64,000 bases of DNA. It comes from Pseudomonas phenolilytica. GTDB lineage: Bacteria; Pseudomonadota; Gammaproteobacteria; Pseudomonadales; Pseudomonadaceae. Made by a program: the position numbers and the translations under genes. The stretch lies in contig NZ_CP058908.1 in assembly GCF_021432765.1 (NCBI RefSeq), positions 3,682,001-3,746,000 of the forward strand. The letters run 5' to 3'. Positions 35,556-46,583 of this stretch are shown here, piece by piece (position 1 is the stretch's first letter; each line of letters begins with the position of its first letter). Below the pieces are notes generated by a model that ran no database searches, was not told the origin of the DNA, and saw only the letters and a program-made list of their open reading frames with translations.

Positions 35556-36233
35556 ATGACACTGACGGTTTACGGAGCCCCGCTTTCGCCGTTCGTACGC
35601 AAGGTCAGGCTCTGCCTGCTGGAAAAAGCGCTCGACCATCAGCTGGAAATGGTGATGCCGTTCAATCCGCCGGACTGGTATCTACAGCTCAACCCCCTCG
35701 GCCGTATTCCCGCGCTGCGCGACGGCGACATTACGATGGCCGACTCGAGCGTGATCTGTCAGTACCTCGAAGACGCTTATGCCGATGCGCACCGCCTGTA
35801 CGGCGATGACGCGGCAAGCCGGGCAAGGATTCGATGGCTGGAGAAATACGCCGACTACGAACTCGCGCCGCTGACAACTTTCTGCATTTTTGCCAATCGC
35901 ATACTCAAACCGAGCTCGGGGCATAGCTGCGACGAGCAAGCCGTACAGTCAGCACTGCACGAGAAACTGCCGCCACACCTCGATTACCTCGAGCAGCAAC
36001 TGGGGCAGCAGGACTATTTCGTTGGCGGACGCCTGTCGCTGGCCGATCTCGCCATCGCCAGCCAGTTGGTCAATATGGCCCACGGCGGTGAATCGCTGGA
36101 CACCGCTCGCTGGCCCGCACTGGGCGCTCATTACGCCCGCATGCTTGCCCTGCCTTCGCTTGCCAGCCTGCTGCCCAGCGAGCAACGCATGAACGACAAG
36201 CTCAAGGAAATGGCCAAAGCGGCGGCACGCTGA
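35556..36233 (+). CDS. Glutathione S-transferase family protein
   Basis: 225 aa. Thioredoxin-like N-domain: LTVYGAPLSPFVRKVRLCLL with the catalytic-serine position SPF, cis-proline NPLGRIPAL and glutathione-contacting MADSSVICQYLED. The helical C-domain (about 90-210) has FVGGRLSLADLAIASQL, the N-capping box. The family conjugates glutathione to electrophiles or acts as a thiol reductase; the exact substrate cannot be deduced. ATG 35556 lies 20 bp after the upstream gene, suggesting an operon. Confidence 0.92.
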   Translation: MTLTVYGAPLSPFVRKVRLCLLEKALDHQLEMVMPFNPPDWYLQLNPLGRIPALRDGDITMADSSVICQYLEDAYADAHRLYGDDAASRARIRWLEKYADYELAPLTTFCIFANRILKPSSGHSCDEQAVQSALHEKLPPHLDYLEQQLGQQDYFVGGRLSLADLAIASQLVNMAHGGESLDTARWPALGAHYARMLALPSLASLLPSEQRMNDKLKEMAKAAAR

Positions 36234-36288
36234 GCCCGCCCACTCGACCATAAGCGTACGCAGCGCCCGACCGAGGTGCTGCAATTCT

Positions 36289-37179
36289 TCAATCGCGGCG
36301 CTCAAGCAAACGCTGGCCGACCCACTGGCGAGCATATTGGTATGCGCAGCGTCCGTTGCGGTTACCGCGTCCGGTTGCCCAGCGAATCGCATCTTTCTCC
36401 AGCGCCTCGTTCCAGCCCCAGTCCAGCCCGGCTTGATCTGCCAGCGAGCCGATCCAGTGGCGAACGACACGCAGATAGTGCTCCTGACTGAACGGGTAGA
36501 ACGACAGCCACAGGCCGAATCGGTCGGACAAGGCAATCTTGTCCTCCACCGCCTCGTTGGGATGCAACTCTCCATCGACCATCTGCCAGTGCTCGTTATC
36601 GCTCTGCCGCTCCGGCACGAGATGGCGGCGGTTGGAGGTGGCGTACAGCAGCACGTTATCCGGCGCACGTTCCAGCGACCCGTCGAGCACACTCTTGAGC
36701 ACCCGGTAATCCCCCTCACCGGCCTCAAAGGAAAGGTCGTCGCAGAACACCACGAACGCCCGCCGCTCGCCGGCAAGCGCCTCCACCAGACGTGGCAGAT
36801 CGGCCAGGTGGTCGCGCTCGATCTCGATCAGACGTAGCCCGGCTGCGGCATATTCAGCCAACAGCGCGCGGATCAGCGACGACTTGCCGGTGCCGCGCGC
36901 GCCCCACAGCAGCGCATGGTTGGCCGGCATTCCGGAAACGAACTGGCGGGTATTGACCGCCAGCAGATCACGCTGGCGGTCGATGCCGATCAGGTCGTCC
37001 AGTGACAGATCGAGACTCACGCGCAACGGCGCCAGCCAGCCCCCACGCTCCTCTCGCTGCCAGCGCGCGGCAATGGTCACACCCCAGTCGATGGCCTCAT
37101 GGGGTGTCGGCAACAACGGCTCGACACGCGTCAGCAGCGCCTCGGCACGCCGCAGAAATGCTTTCAGCTCGACATCCAT
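36289..37179 (-). CDS. DUF815-family AAA ATPase
   Basis: 296 aa. Walker A is ALLWGARGTGKSSLIRALL, Walker B is AFVVFCDDLSFE, and a sensor-1-like NVLLYATSNRRHL follows; this order matches DUF815 ATPases. The N-terminal 90 residues are family-specific, and DDLIGIDRQRDLLAVNTRQF precedes the P-loop. The function is unknown. Start at ATG 37179 (MDVELKAFLRR) with GGAG 7 nt upstream; an in-frame extension to 37233 lacks support. It faces the GST gene. Confidence 0.88.
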   Translation of the reverse strand: MDVELKAFLRRAEALLTRVEPLLPTPHEAIDWGVTIAARWQREERGGWLAPLRVSLDLSLDDLIGIDRQRDLLAVNTRQFVSGMPANHALLWGARGTGKSSLIRALLAEYAAAGLRLIEIERDHLADLPRLVEALAGERRAFVVFCDDLSFEAGEGDYRVLKSVLDGSLERAPDNVLLYATSNRRHLVPERQSDNEHWQMVDGELHPNEAVEDKIALSDRFGLWLSFYPFSQEHYLRVVRHWIGSLADQAGLDWGWNEALEKDAIRWATGRGNRNGRCAYQYARQWVGQRLLERRD

Positions 37180-37283
37180 CGAACGACTCCAGATGTGATT
37201 CATAGAATTGAGCGACGCTCGCGCCACACCCACTACCCCATCGACGTAGCGGGCGGCTGCAATCGTCTTCGCGGCCGAAAAAA

Positions 37284-37682
37284 TCAGGCCTCGCGCGGCT
37301 CCAGCTCAAGAGACGCGGAGTTGATGCAATAGCGCAAGCCGGTTGGTCGCGGTCCATCGGGGAACACGTGGCCGAGGTGCGCATCGCAGCGCGCGCAACG
37401 CACCTCGATGCGATGCATACCGTGACTGAAATCATCCAGACTGGCGATCGCCGTGTCGCTGACCGGCTGGAAGTAACTGGGCCAGCCGCAACCTGAATCG
37501 AACTTGGCAGCCGAATCGAACAGCGGCGCACCGCAACAGACGCAACGGTAGATACCGGGGGTCTTGCTGTCGTTGTACTTGCCGCTGAACGGGCGCTCGG
37601 TGGCACCGAGGCGGCAGATCTGGAACTGCTCGTCGGAAAGCTCTTCGCGCCAGACTTCGAGCGGTTTTTCCAGCTTATCCAT
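37284..37682 (-). CDS. msrB: Peptide methionine-R-sulfoxide reductase
   Basis: 132 aa, the full single-domain length. MsrB reduces methionine-R-sulfoxide in proteins with thioredoxin. Zinc-binding CxxC pairs ([10 protein letters not shown] and [13 protein letters not shown]) and the catalytic [10 protein letters not shown] are present. Start at ATG 37682 with GGAGGTG upstream. It is divergent from alaA with 190 bp between starts. Confidence 0.96.
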   Translation of the reverse strand: MDKLEKPLEVWREELSDEQFQICRLGATERPFSGKYNDSKTPGIYRCVCCGAPLFDSAAKFDSGCGWPSYFQPVSDTAIASLDDFSHGMHRIEVRCARCDAHLGHVFPDGPRPTGLRYCINSASLELEPREA

Positions 37683-37872
37683 CGGTACACCTCCACAGCT
37701 TAAAAAAGGCCGATCTGTACCTTTTCCGGTGATCGGGCCGCACGTATCATGCGTGGCTCTTCGACGCCTAGTCTGGCAGCGGGGTTTCCGACTGCCAAGG
37801 CGCCCGGGTTCATGCCAAGCGAGGCCAGCCACTCCGGAGCTGGCGCGTTTTCACTTCGGGACACTCAGGATC

Positions 37873-39084
37873 ATGCAGGTCAGCAAATCGAACAAGCTCG
37901 CCAATGTCTGCTACGACATTCGCGGGCCGGTGCTACGGCACGCCAAACGCCTGGAAGAGGAAGGCCATCGCATCCTCAAGCTGAACATCGGCAACCCGGC
38001 GCCGTTCGGTTTCGAGGCCCCGGAGGAAATCCTCCAGGACGTGATCCGCAATCTGCCCACCGCCCAGGGCTACAGCGATTCCAAAGGCCTGTTCAGCGCC
38101 CGCAAGGCGATCATGCAGTACTACCAGCAGAAGCAGGTCGAAGGCGTCGGCATCGAGGACATCTACCTCGGCAACGGCGTGTCCGAGCTGATCGTCATGT
38201 CCATGCAGGCGCTGCTGAACAACGGCGACGAGGTGTTGATCCCGGCGCCGGACTACCCGCTGTGGACTGCTGCCGTCAGCCTGGCCGGTGGCAAGCCGGT
38301 GCATTACCTGTGCGATGAGCAGGCCAACTGGTGGCCGGACCTGGCCGATATCAAGGCCAAGATCACGCCGAACACCAAGGCGTTGGTATTGATCAACCCG
38401 AACAACCCGACCGGCGCGGTCTATCCCAAAGAAGTGCTGGAGGGCATGGTGGAGCTGGCACGCCAGCACAAGCTGGTACTGTTCTCCGACGAGATCTACG
38501 ACAAGATTCTCTACGACGACGCCGTGCACATTTCCACCGCCTCGCTGGCACCGGACGTGCTCTGCCTAACCTTCAATGGCCTGTCCAAATCCTATCGGGT
38601 GGCAGGCTTCCGCTCGGGATGGGTCGCGATTTCCGGCCCCAAGCAGAAAGCGCAGAGCTACATCGAAGGCCTGGATATTCTGGCCAACATGCGCCTATGC
38701 GCCAACGTGCCGGCCCAGCATGCGATCCAGACAGCACTGGGCGGCTACCAGAGCATCAACGACCTGATATTGCCGCCAGGCCGCCTGATCGAGCAGCGCA
38801 ACCGCACCTGGGAACTGCTCAACGACATCCCAGGCATCAGCTGCGTCAAGCCGATGGGCGCACTCTACGCCTTCCCGCGGATCGACCCGAAGGTTTGTCC
38901 GATTCACAACGATGAGAAGTTCGTGCTCGATCTGCTGTTGGCCGAGAAGCTGCTGATCGTCCAGGGCACGGCGTTCAACTGGCCATGGCCGGATCATTTC
39001 CGCGTGGTCACGCTGCCGCGCGTCGACGATCTGGAACAGGCGATCGGTCGCATAGGCAACTTCCTCAAGACCTATCACCAGTAG
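37873..39084 (+). CDS. alaA: Glutamate-pyruvate (alanine) aminotransferase
   Basis: 403 aa class I/II PLP aminotransferase. PLP lysine in FNGLSKSYRVAGFRSGW; NPNNPTGAVY and DEIYDKILYDD are the classical cofactor contacts. The N-terminus VSKSNKLANVCYDIRGPVL and the length match AlaA (YfbQ), which makes alanine from pyruvate using glutamate. ATG 37873 gives the family start. A small conserved gene follows 4 bp after the stop, likely in the same transcript. Confidence 0.93.
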   Translation: MQVSKSNKLANVCYDIRGPVLRHAKRLEEEGHRILKLNIGNPAPFGFEAPEEILQDVIRNLPTAQGYSDSKGLFSARKAIMQYYQQKQVEGVGIEDIYLGNGVSELIVMSMQALLNNGDEVLIPAPDYPLWTAAVSLAGGKPVHYLCDEQANWWPDLADIKAKITPNTKALVLINPNNPTGAVYPKEVLEGMVELARQHKLVLFSDEIYDKILYDDAVHISTASLAPDVLCLTFNGLSKSYRVAGFRSGWVAISGPKQKAQSYIEGLDILANMRLCANVPAQHAIQTALGGYQSINDLILPPGRLIEQRNRTWELLNDIPGISCVKPMGALYAFPRIDPKVCPIHNDEKFVLDLLLAEKLLIVQGTAFNWPWPDHFRVVTLPRVDDLEQAIGRIGNFLKTYHQ

Positions 39085-39088
39085 CGGC

Positions 39089-39544
39089 ATGGATCTGCAC
39101 ATCGACGATTTCTACCGGGACGCGGCGGCAGGCCTGCTGATGCTCTATCAGGCCTTTCCGCGCAAGGCCGCGCTGTACATCGAGGACCTGATCGGCCGTG
39201 AGGAGCCGGACGAATTCGGCCTGCCGAGTAAGCGCCACCAGGGCTGCCTTGGGACGCTGCTATGGCTGGCCGAAGAGGACTATCTGCGCTTCGACAGCAC
39301 CATTCAGTATCAGGCTCTGGATCAGGCCGTACTCACCGAAAAGGCGTTCCTGCGCCTGACTCGCAGCGTTCCCGATTTGCCCGCCGCAACGGAAACCTTG
39401 CCTTCGAGCGTGCAACGCGTTCATGCCAGCCTCGCCCATCAGCTACGCGAAGCGCTGAAAAGCGGAAACAGCGAGCGTCTCGCCCGATTGGCCCGACTAC
39501 TCTTTGAAAGCGGCCCGCTTCCAGCACGACGCGACATAGCTTGA
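39089..39544 (+). CDS. Conserved hypothetical protein downstream of alaA
   Basis: 151 aa, begins MDLHIDDFYRDAAAGLLMLY and has KRHQGCLGTLLWLAEEDYLR in the middle; soluble and mostly helical. I do not recognise a family with known role. It starts 4 bp after alaA, so the two are probably translated from one mRNA; its good coding character and compact spacing support it as real. Confidence 0.8.
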   Translation: MDLHIDDFYRDAAAGLLMLYQAFPRKAALYIEDLIGREEPDEFGLPSKRHQGCLGTLLWLAEEDYLRFDSTIQYQALDQAVLTEKAFLRLTRSVPDLPAATETLPSSVQRVHASLAHQLREALKSGNSERLARLARLLFESGPLPARRDIA

Positions 39545-39626
39545 AATAGTCGCCCGGTTGAATAGGCCAGGGGCGCACCTTATATAGCCTACGTTCCTTC
39601 TCGTACTCCCGGAGTCAGTCGCAACC

Positions 39627-40499
39627 ATGATGCGCATTTTTCTGTTCGTGGCCACCAACCTCGCGGTACTGCTGATCGCCAGCATCACGCTCAAGGTGCT
39701 CGGAGTCGACCGTTACACTGGCCAGAACTATGGCAGCCTGCTGGCCTTCTGCGCGGTCTTCGGCTTTGCCGGCTCGCTGGTTTCGCTGTTCATCTCCAAG
39801 TGGATGGCGAAGATGAGCACCCGCACCGAGATCATCAGCCAGCCTCGTACGCGCCATGAGCAGTGGCTGCTGCAGACTGTCGAACAACTGTCGCGCGAAG
39901 CCGGCATCAAGATGCCGGAAGTCGGTATCTTCCCGGCCTACGAGGCCAACGCCTTCGCCACCGGCTGGAACAAGAACGATGCCCTAGTGGCCGTCAGCCA
40001 GGGTCTTCTGGAGCGTTTCTCGCCGGACGAGGTCAAAGCCGTACTGGCCCATGAGATTGGTCACGTGGCCAACGGCGACATGGTCACGCTCGCGCTGGTC
40101 CAGGGCGTGGTGAACACCTTCGTGATGTTCTTCGCGCGGATCTTCGGCAACTTCGTCGACAAAGCGATCCTCAAGAACGAGGAAGGCCAAGGCATTGGCT
40201 ACTTCGTCGCGACCATTTTCGCGGAACTGGTGTTGGGTCTGCTGGCCAGCATCATCGTCATGTGGTTCTCGCGCAAACGCGAATACCGCGCCGATGAAGC
40301 CGGCGCACAGCTCGCCGGCACCCAGGCCATGATCGGCGCGCTGCGCCGTCTGCAGGCCGAACAAGGCGTGCCGGTTCAGATGCCGGATACGCTCAAGGCG
40401 TTCGGCATCAACGGCGCGCTGAAGCATGGCATGGCCGGGCTGTTCATGACCCACCCGTCGCTGGACGATCGCATCGAGGCGCTGCGTCAGCGCGGCTGA
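39627..40499 (+). CDS. htpX: Membrane metalloprotease HtpX
   Basis: 290 aa M48 family inner-membrane zinc protease that degrades misfolded membrane proteins. Two N-terminal helices ([20 protein letters not shown] and [20 protein letters not shown]), the zinc motif [13 protein letters not shown] with its catalytic Glu, two further helices (about 150-220) and the third ligand in [13 protein letters not shown]. The C-terminus has [14 protein letters not shown]. All catalytic residues are present. A strong terminator follows. Confidence 0.96.
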   Translation: MMRIFLFVATNLAVLLIASITLKVLGVDRYTGQNYGSLLAFCAVFGFAGSLVSLFISKWMAKMSTRTEIISQPRTRHEQWLLQTVEQLSREAGIKMPEVGIFPAYEANAFATGWNKNDALVAVSQGLLERFSPDEVKAVLAHEIGHVANGDMVTLALVQGVVNTFVMFFARIFGNFVDKAILKNEEGQGIGYFVATIFAELVLGLLASIIVMWFSRKREYRADEAGAQLAGTQAMIGALRRLQAEQGVPVQMPDTLKAFGINGALKHGMAGLFMTHPSLDDRIEALRQRG

Positions 40500-40514
40500 G
40501 CACGTTCGGATGAC

Positions 40515-40540
40515 AAAGGGCGACGCAAGTCGCCCTTTTT
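40515..40540 (+). terminator. Terminator of htpX
   Basis: Stem AAAGGGCGAC / GTCGCCCTTT with a GCAA tetraloop and a T-run, 15 bp after the htpX stop. Confidence 0.9.
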
Positions 40541-40580
40541 GTTTGTCTATCTTCTTTCCCCCGCGCACAAAGGAACCCTC

Positions 40581-41225
40581 ATGCGCCGACTCTTACTCAC
40601 CTGCTGCGTCATGCTCACGCTCAGCGGCTGCCAGAGCGCCTATTACTCCGCGATGGAAAAGGCAGGCGTCCATAAACGCGACATCCTGGTCGATCGCGTC
40701 GAGGATGCCCGCGACTCGCAGCAGGACGCCAAGCAGCAGTTCAAGGATGCGCTAGAACGCTACCGCAGCGTCGTCAAAGTTAATGGCGGCGATCTGGAAC
40801 AGCGCTACGAGGCACTGAACCGGGAATACGAGGCCAGTGTCGCCGCAGCCAACGACGTGCGCGCACGAATCGAGGCTGTCGAAGACGTCGCGGAGGCACT
40901 GTTCGACGAATGGGAAGACGAATTGCAGCAGTACAGCAACGCCAGCCTGAAGAACGCCAGCGCGCGTGAGCTGAGCCGCACGCGCAGCGAATACCGCACA
41001 TTACTGCAGCGCATGAAAGCTGCCGAGAAGCGCATCGCGCCGGTACTTGCGGTGCTGCACGATCAGGTGCTGTTTCTCAAGCACAATCTAAACGCACGCG
41101 CCATTGGCGCACTGCAGGGCGAATACCGGACGCTGCAGAGCAACGTCGACCAGCTGATGGCGGATATGCAGCGAGCCATCGACGAGGCGGATAGCTTCAT
41201 CCGCCGCCTGCAGGCGGCAAGCTGA
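40581..41225 (+). CDS. DUF2959 lipoprotein
   Basis: 214 aa. Lipoprotein signal MRRLLLTCCVMLTLSGCQS with the lipobox LSGC. The mature protein is nearly all helix with long coiled-coil stretches (DARDSQQDAKQQFKDALERY and MADMQRAIDEADSFIRRLQ), matching DUF2959, a proteobacterial family of unknown role. AAAGGA precedes the ATG. No partner gene is adjacent. Confidence 0.88.
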   Translation: MRRLLLTCCVMLTLSGCQSAYYSAMEKAGVHKRDILVDRVEDARDSQQDAKQQFKDALERYRSVVKVNGGDLEQRYEALNREYEASVAAANDVRARIEAVEDVAEALFDEWEDELQQYSNASLKNASARELSRTRSEYRTLLQRMKAAEKRIAPVLAVLHDQVLFLKHNLNARAIGALQGEYRTLQSNVDQLMADMQRAIDEADSFIRRLQAAS

Positions 41226-41273
41226 GCGCACCACCCGGCCGACGAGGCGGCATGACAAGCGTGCCAGGATGCT

Positions 41274-41933
41274 TCAGACCGGGCGCCGCAGGTGATAGAA
41301 ACTCTCCTCCAGGCGCCCCAGACCGCACTCACGCATACGCGGATTGCGTTCCAGAACTTCCTTCGACTCGAGCAGTTCGACGCGCCAGCCGGCCGCATAA
41401 AGCGCAGTAACCTCGGTGGCATCGACGGCAAAGGGCGGCCCATCCATCTGCGACTGCTCGTAATCGAGGGTAATCAGCAATTGCTGACAGACATTCGGCA
41501 GGATTGCCGAAAGGTGTGCCGCGTAACGCTGGCGCATAGACGGCGGCAAGGCAATCAGCGCAGCACGGTCGTATAGAGCCTGGCAATCGGCGACATCCAG
41601 CGCGGCGAGCGCGAAAATATCACCGCAGCGAATCTCCAGCGCGCCCGCGCGGAAAATCTTGAACGGCCCGGCTCGGGAGACTTCGGCGTCGAGCTGCTGT
41701 TCCGCGAAGAACGCTTCGACTGCCTTCTCGCTCAGCTCGACGCCCAGCACCCGATATCCCTGTTCGGCCAGCCAGGCAAGATCCACGCTCTTGCCGCACA
41801 GCGGCACCAGCACCTGTGCACCCGGCGCAAGGCCAAGCCGCGGCCAATGACGCCGCAGTCCGGGATGCACCATGCCGAGGTGAAAACCGATTTCATTGCG
41901 CGCCCAGCGCTGCAGCCAGAAGTCTTCGTGCAT
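41274..41933 (-). CDS. tpm: Thiopurine S-methyltransferase
   Basis: 219 aa. SAM-dependent methyltransferase of thiopurines and of selenium/tellurium compounds. The N-terminus is [20 protein letters not shown], followed by [20 protein letters not shown] (SAM loop) and [15 protein letters not shown]. Length and motifs match bacterial TPMT. ATG at 41933 follows AAAGGAGGT; the ATG six codons upstream is less well placed. It lies downstream of fleR on the same strand, separated by 60 bp. Confidence 0.93.
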   Translation of the reverse strand: MHEDFWLQRWARNEIGFHLGMVHPGLRRHWPRLGLAPGAQVLVPLCGKSVDLAWLAEQGYRVLGVELSEKAVEAFFAEQQLDAEVSRAGPFKIFRAGALEIRCGDIFALAALDVADCQALYDRAALIALPPSMRQRYAAHLSAILPNVCQQLLITLDYEQSQMDGPPFAVDATEVTALYAAGWRVELLESKEVLERNPRMRECGLGRLEESFYHLRRPV

Positions 41934-41993
41934 CCGCGAACCTCCTTTCACTGAAGACGGCAGCTTAGCAGAGAGCCTTACAGGCGAAGCCGA

Positions 41994-43370
41994 TCATTCG
42001 GCGTAGAGCGCAGCCTCGACATCGAATCCGGCATCACGCATCTGCGCCAGCTTGTAGCGCAGGGTACGCGGGCTGATACCGAGGCGATCCGCCGCTTCCT
42101 TGCGGCGCCCGCGTTCGCTGCGCAAGGTTTCGATGATCAGCTGGAATTCGTGCTGCCGCAGATCCTCTCCCAGCGCCGCGGGAGGTTTCGCCGCGACATC
42201 GCTTGCCGCTGGCGCCTGGCTTGGGACGGACGCGAGCATCAGCTCAACGCCGTCGAGGCAGAGGTCGGCCGGCTCGATCACGCCGCCGCGCTGAAGAATC
42301 AGCGCGCGCTGAATAGCGTTGTCCAGCTCGCGGACGTTCCCTGGCCAGGCGTGGGCCTGCAGGCAGCGCCGCGCGGCCTCGGACAACCGTGCCGGTGCCT
42401 GTCGCATTTTCTGCCCATGCTTGGCCAATAACCGCTCGGCCAGCGGCACGATATCCGCAGCCCGTTCACGCAGTGGCGCCCACGCCAAGGGAAAGACCGA
42501 CAGCCGATAGTACAGATCCTCACGAAAACGCCCCGCCGCCACTTCGCCCCGCAGATTACGGTTGGTTGTGGCGAGCACGCGGATATCGAGCGTGACCGGC
42601 CTGCGCGCGCCGATCCGCTCCACTTCGCGCTCCTGCAGCACCCGCAGCAGCTTGGCCTGCAACGGCAAAGGCATCTCGGATATCTCGTCGAGCAGCAGCG
42701 TACCGCCGTCGGCCAGCTCGAACTTGCCCGGCTGCGCAGCGACCGCTCCGGTAAAGGCGCCCTTCTCATGGCCGAACAATGTGGCCTCGAGCATGTTGTC
42801 GGGAATGGCCGCACAGTTGATTGCAATGAACGGCCCACTCGCCCGTGGCGACCGATGATGGATGTAACGCGCCAGCACTTCCTTGCCAGTCCCCGACTCG
42901 CCGGAGATCAGCACTGTGGAATCGCTCTGTGCCACCCGTGCGGCCAGCTCGAGTAGCTGCCGGCTGGCCGGCGCATGAGCGACCGGCCCCGGCTCATCAT
43001 CACCCAAGCGGCCGCAGACGTGCTGCGCGATCAGGCTCAGCAGCGCTTTCGGCTCGAATGGCTTGAGCAGGTAATCCACCGCCCCCTGACGCATGGCCTG
43101 CACCGCGCGGTCGATGGCGCCGAAAGCGGTCATTAGCAGCACCGGTACCTGCGGATAACGCTGGCGAATCACGCTCAACAGCTCGTGGCCATCCATGCCC
43201 GGCATATTGACGTCACTGACTACCAGGCCGAACGCCTCTTCGCGCAGCGCCTCCAGTGCCGCCTCGGCGCTCACCACGGCACGATAGGCATAACCGCCGA
43301 CCTCAAGGGTATCGCCCAGCGCTTCACGCAACGCGTGGTCGTCTTCAACCAGAAGTATCCTGCCGGTCAT
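41994..43370 (-). CDS. fleR: Sigma-54 response regulator FleR
   Basis: 458 aa NtrC-type activator. Receiver domain with phospho-acceptor Asp53 (VVSDVNMPGMDG); AAA+ domain with Walker A GESGTGKE and GAFTGA ([11 protein letters not shown]) that contacts sigma-54; C-terminal Fis-type HTH (RKEAADRLGISPRTLRYKLA). Paired with the kinase FleS, it switches on class III flagellar genes (basal body, hook). The start overlaps the fleS stop by 4 bases, so both are translated together. In P. aeruginosa fliE follows fleR; here tpm does. Confidence 0.95.
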   Translation of the reverse strand: MTGRILLVEDDHALREALGDTLEVGGYAYRAVVSAEAALEALREEAFGLVVSDVNMPGMDGHELLSVIRQRYPQVPVLLMTAFGAIDRAVQAMRQGAVDYLLKPFEPKALLSLIAQHVCGRLGDDEPGPVAHAPASRQLLELAARVAQSDSTVLISGESGTGKEVLARYIHHRSPRASGPFIAINCAAIPDNMLEATLFGHEKGAFTGAVAAQPGKFELADGGTLLLDEISEMPLPLQAKLLRVLQEREVERIGARRPVTLDIRVLATTNRNLRGEVAAGRFREDLYYRLSVFPLAWAPLRERAADIVPLAERLLAKHGQKMRQAPARLSEAARRCLQAHAWPGNVRELDNAIQRALILQRGGVIEPADLCLDGVELMLASVPSQAPAASDVAAKPPAALGEDLRQHEFQLIIETLRSERGRRKEAADRLGISPRTLRYKLAQMRDAGFDVEAALYAE

Positions 43371-44542
43371 TCGCAAATCTCCTGCGGGCCTGCTAGAAGC
43401 AGGGGAATCACCAGCCGCGCGCAGGTGCCTCGTCCAGGGCGGGAAAGCAGCTGCAGCTCGCCGTGATGGGCGCGCGCAACAGCCTTGACCACCGCCAACC
43501 CGAGTCCGGTACCGGTCGCCTTGGTGGTGAGAAAAGGCTCGCCCAGCCGCGCCAGCAGCGCCGGCTCGATGCCCGGCCCGTTGTCGCTGACGCACAGGCG
43601 CAACCGGTCGCCGCGTGCGTAGAGATGAATCTTCAGCCGCACACCGGCGCCTGCAGCCTGCACGGCATTTTCGATCAGATTGAGCAATGCGCCGACCAGC
43701 GTGTCACGGTTGCACAGCAGCAGCCCTTGCGACGCATCGCACTGCCAGCGCAGGTGGGTATTCTGCAAGCGCGGCTCGGCCGCCGCGCGTAGCGCACCGA
43801 ACAGCTCGGCCGGAGTAATGCGATCCTGCAGAGGCAGATCGCCGCGGGCGAACACCAGCATGTCGCGAACCTGATGCTCCAGTTCGTGCAGCCGGCTCTT
43901 CAGGCGCCCTGCAAAACGCGTCTGCTGTTCCGTGCTCAGCCCACCCTCTTCCAGGTGGCTGGCGTAGAGCAAGGCAGAGCTCAGCGGCGTGCGAATCTGA
44001 TGCGCCAGTGAGGCGACCATACGCCCGAGTGAGGACAGGCGCTGATGACGCGCCAACTGATCCTGCAGCCGGCGGGTCTCGGTCATGTCGGTGAGCAGTA
44101 CCAGCTGCCCCGGCTCGCCGCTCAGCGAGCGTGTGGCAAGCGCAACCCGCCGCCCGTTGGCGAGCGATATTTCATGGCCGTCGTCGTGTCGCGGGGCGAA
44201 GCAGCGTGCGATAACGTTGCGCCACAGCTGGTTTTCCAGCGGCTCGCCCAAGAGCTCGACGGCAACCGGATTGGCTTCGCGCACTACGCCATGTCCGTCG
44301 AGCACCACCACGCCACCGGGAAGCAGATCGAGCAGGCTGCGCAGTCGCTGGGCCAGCCGCTCCTTTTCATCCAGCTCGCGCAGACGTAGCGCGCTGGCGG
44401 CGTCCAACTGACCTTCGAGCGATGCCACGCGTGCAGCCATCCGCTGCTGGGTGGCGTCCAGCTGGCTTTGCAGCTGGGCAAGCCCATCGAGCGATGGCGC
44501 GCAGGGACGTTCGGCGGGGGATGGGCTAGAGGCTGCGCTCAC
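43367..44542 (-). CDS. fleS: Flagellar sensor histidine kinase FleS
   Basis: About 391 aa soluble kinase with no membrane segments. A coiled-coil (about 15-60) and a PAS domain (LPGGVVVLDGHGVVREANPV) precede the phosphorylated histidine in GRMVASLAHQIRTPLS, and the ATP-binding N and G boxes (LIENAVQAAG, VSDNGPGIEP, GTGLGLAVVKA). It phosphorylates FleR. The longest frame opens with TTG at 44563, but the sigma-54-type promoter at 44588-44601 would start transcription only about 14 nt earlier, so I prefer the GTG at 44542; the ribosome site is weak for either. Confidence 0.9.
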   Translation of the reverse strand: MSAASSPSPAERPCAPSLDGLAQLQSQLDATQQRMAARVASLEGQLDAASALRLRELDEKERLAQRLRSLLDLLPGGVVVLDGHGVVREANPVAVELLGEPLENQLWRNVIARCFAPRHDDGHEISLANGRRVALATRSLSGEPGQLVLLTDMTETRRLQDQLARHQRLSSLGRMVASLAHQIRTPLSSALLYASHLEEGGLSTEQQTRFAGRLKSRLHELEHQVRDMLVFARGDLPLQDRITPAELFGALRAAAEPRLQNTHLRWQCDASQGLLLCNRDTLVGALLNLIENAVQAAGAGVRLKIHLYARGDRLRLCVSDNGPGIEPALLARLGEPFLTTKATGTGLGLAVVKAVARAHHGELQLLSRPGRGTCARLVIPLLLAGPQEICE

Positions 44543-44587
44543 TGTTCCACTCGTGACTGTCAAAAAAAAGACCTGTCACTGGCGGGA

Positions 44588-44601
44588 GCAAGGTTCGTGC
44601 C
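44588..44601 (-). promoter_or_regulatory. Sigma-54 promoter of fleSR
   Basis: On the minus strand GGCACGAACCTTGC: the invariant GG and GC are exactly 10 bp apart and the full context (GGGCACGAACCTTGCT) is close to the TGGCACG-N4-TTGCW consensus. It lies between fleQ and fleS, 46 bp before the GTG start. FleQ- and RpoN-dependent transcription of fleSR is established in P. aeruginosa. Confidence 0.8.
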
Positions 44602-44681
44602 CGAGATACGGTGGGCGTGGAAAGGGCAGAGATGGACGAGCCGTACCGGCAACAACCGATACGGCCATTCCCGCCAGGCGA

Positions 44682-46166
<1,485 letters not shown>

Positions 46167-46583
46167 CTTGTTTATAGGGCTCTTGGCTTGCGGGAAGAAG
46201 CGCCGGAGTTTTCGCATCCATGGAGAAACGCGGCCACACCAGAGGCAATTGGCCGGTAGTTAATTAAAAAAAATGAACGGAGTCAAATTTATGACGTGAA
46301 TTGTCGACCAAAGGCGGTGCTGAAAATGCCGTTAATCGGAGCCAACACACACTTCCGCTGTCACCGGTTAGGAATATGAAAGGAGTAAAGGCGTAACGTC
46401 CGCAGAGTCAAAAATCTATCAATCGTCTATTTTGATAGCTAATTGACAGCACCAGAAGGAAGATGTCGGATTTTCCGGCAAGTGGGTCGGAGCGGTAATA
46501 CGATCGCCTTGGCGACCGACGCCTCAAAGGCGACACAGTCAGCTGTGGCAGATTGACGCTATGTTGCACCAGCAAGACTGCGA
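46167..46583 (-). promoter_or_regulatory. fleQ upstream region with a FleQ-box-like site
   Basis: 417 bp without a supported gene, AT-rich in part (TTAATTAAAA near 46261). At 46283-46296 GTCA-AATTTA-TGAC is a near-palindrome that, on the other strand (GTCATAAATTTGAC), agrees at about 12 of 14 positions with the FleQ box GTCAnTAAATTGAC. It may mark autoregulation. I could not identify a -10/-35 pair with confidence. Confidence 0.4.
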
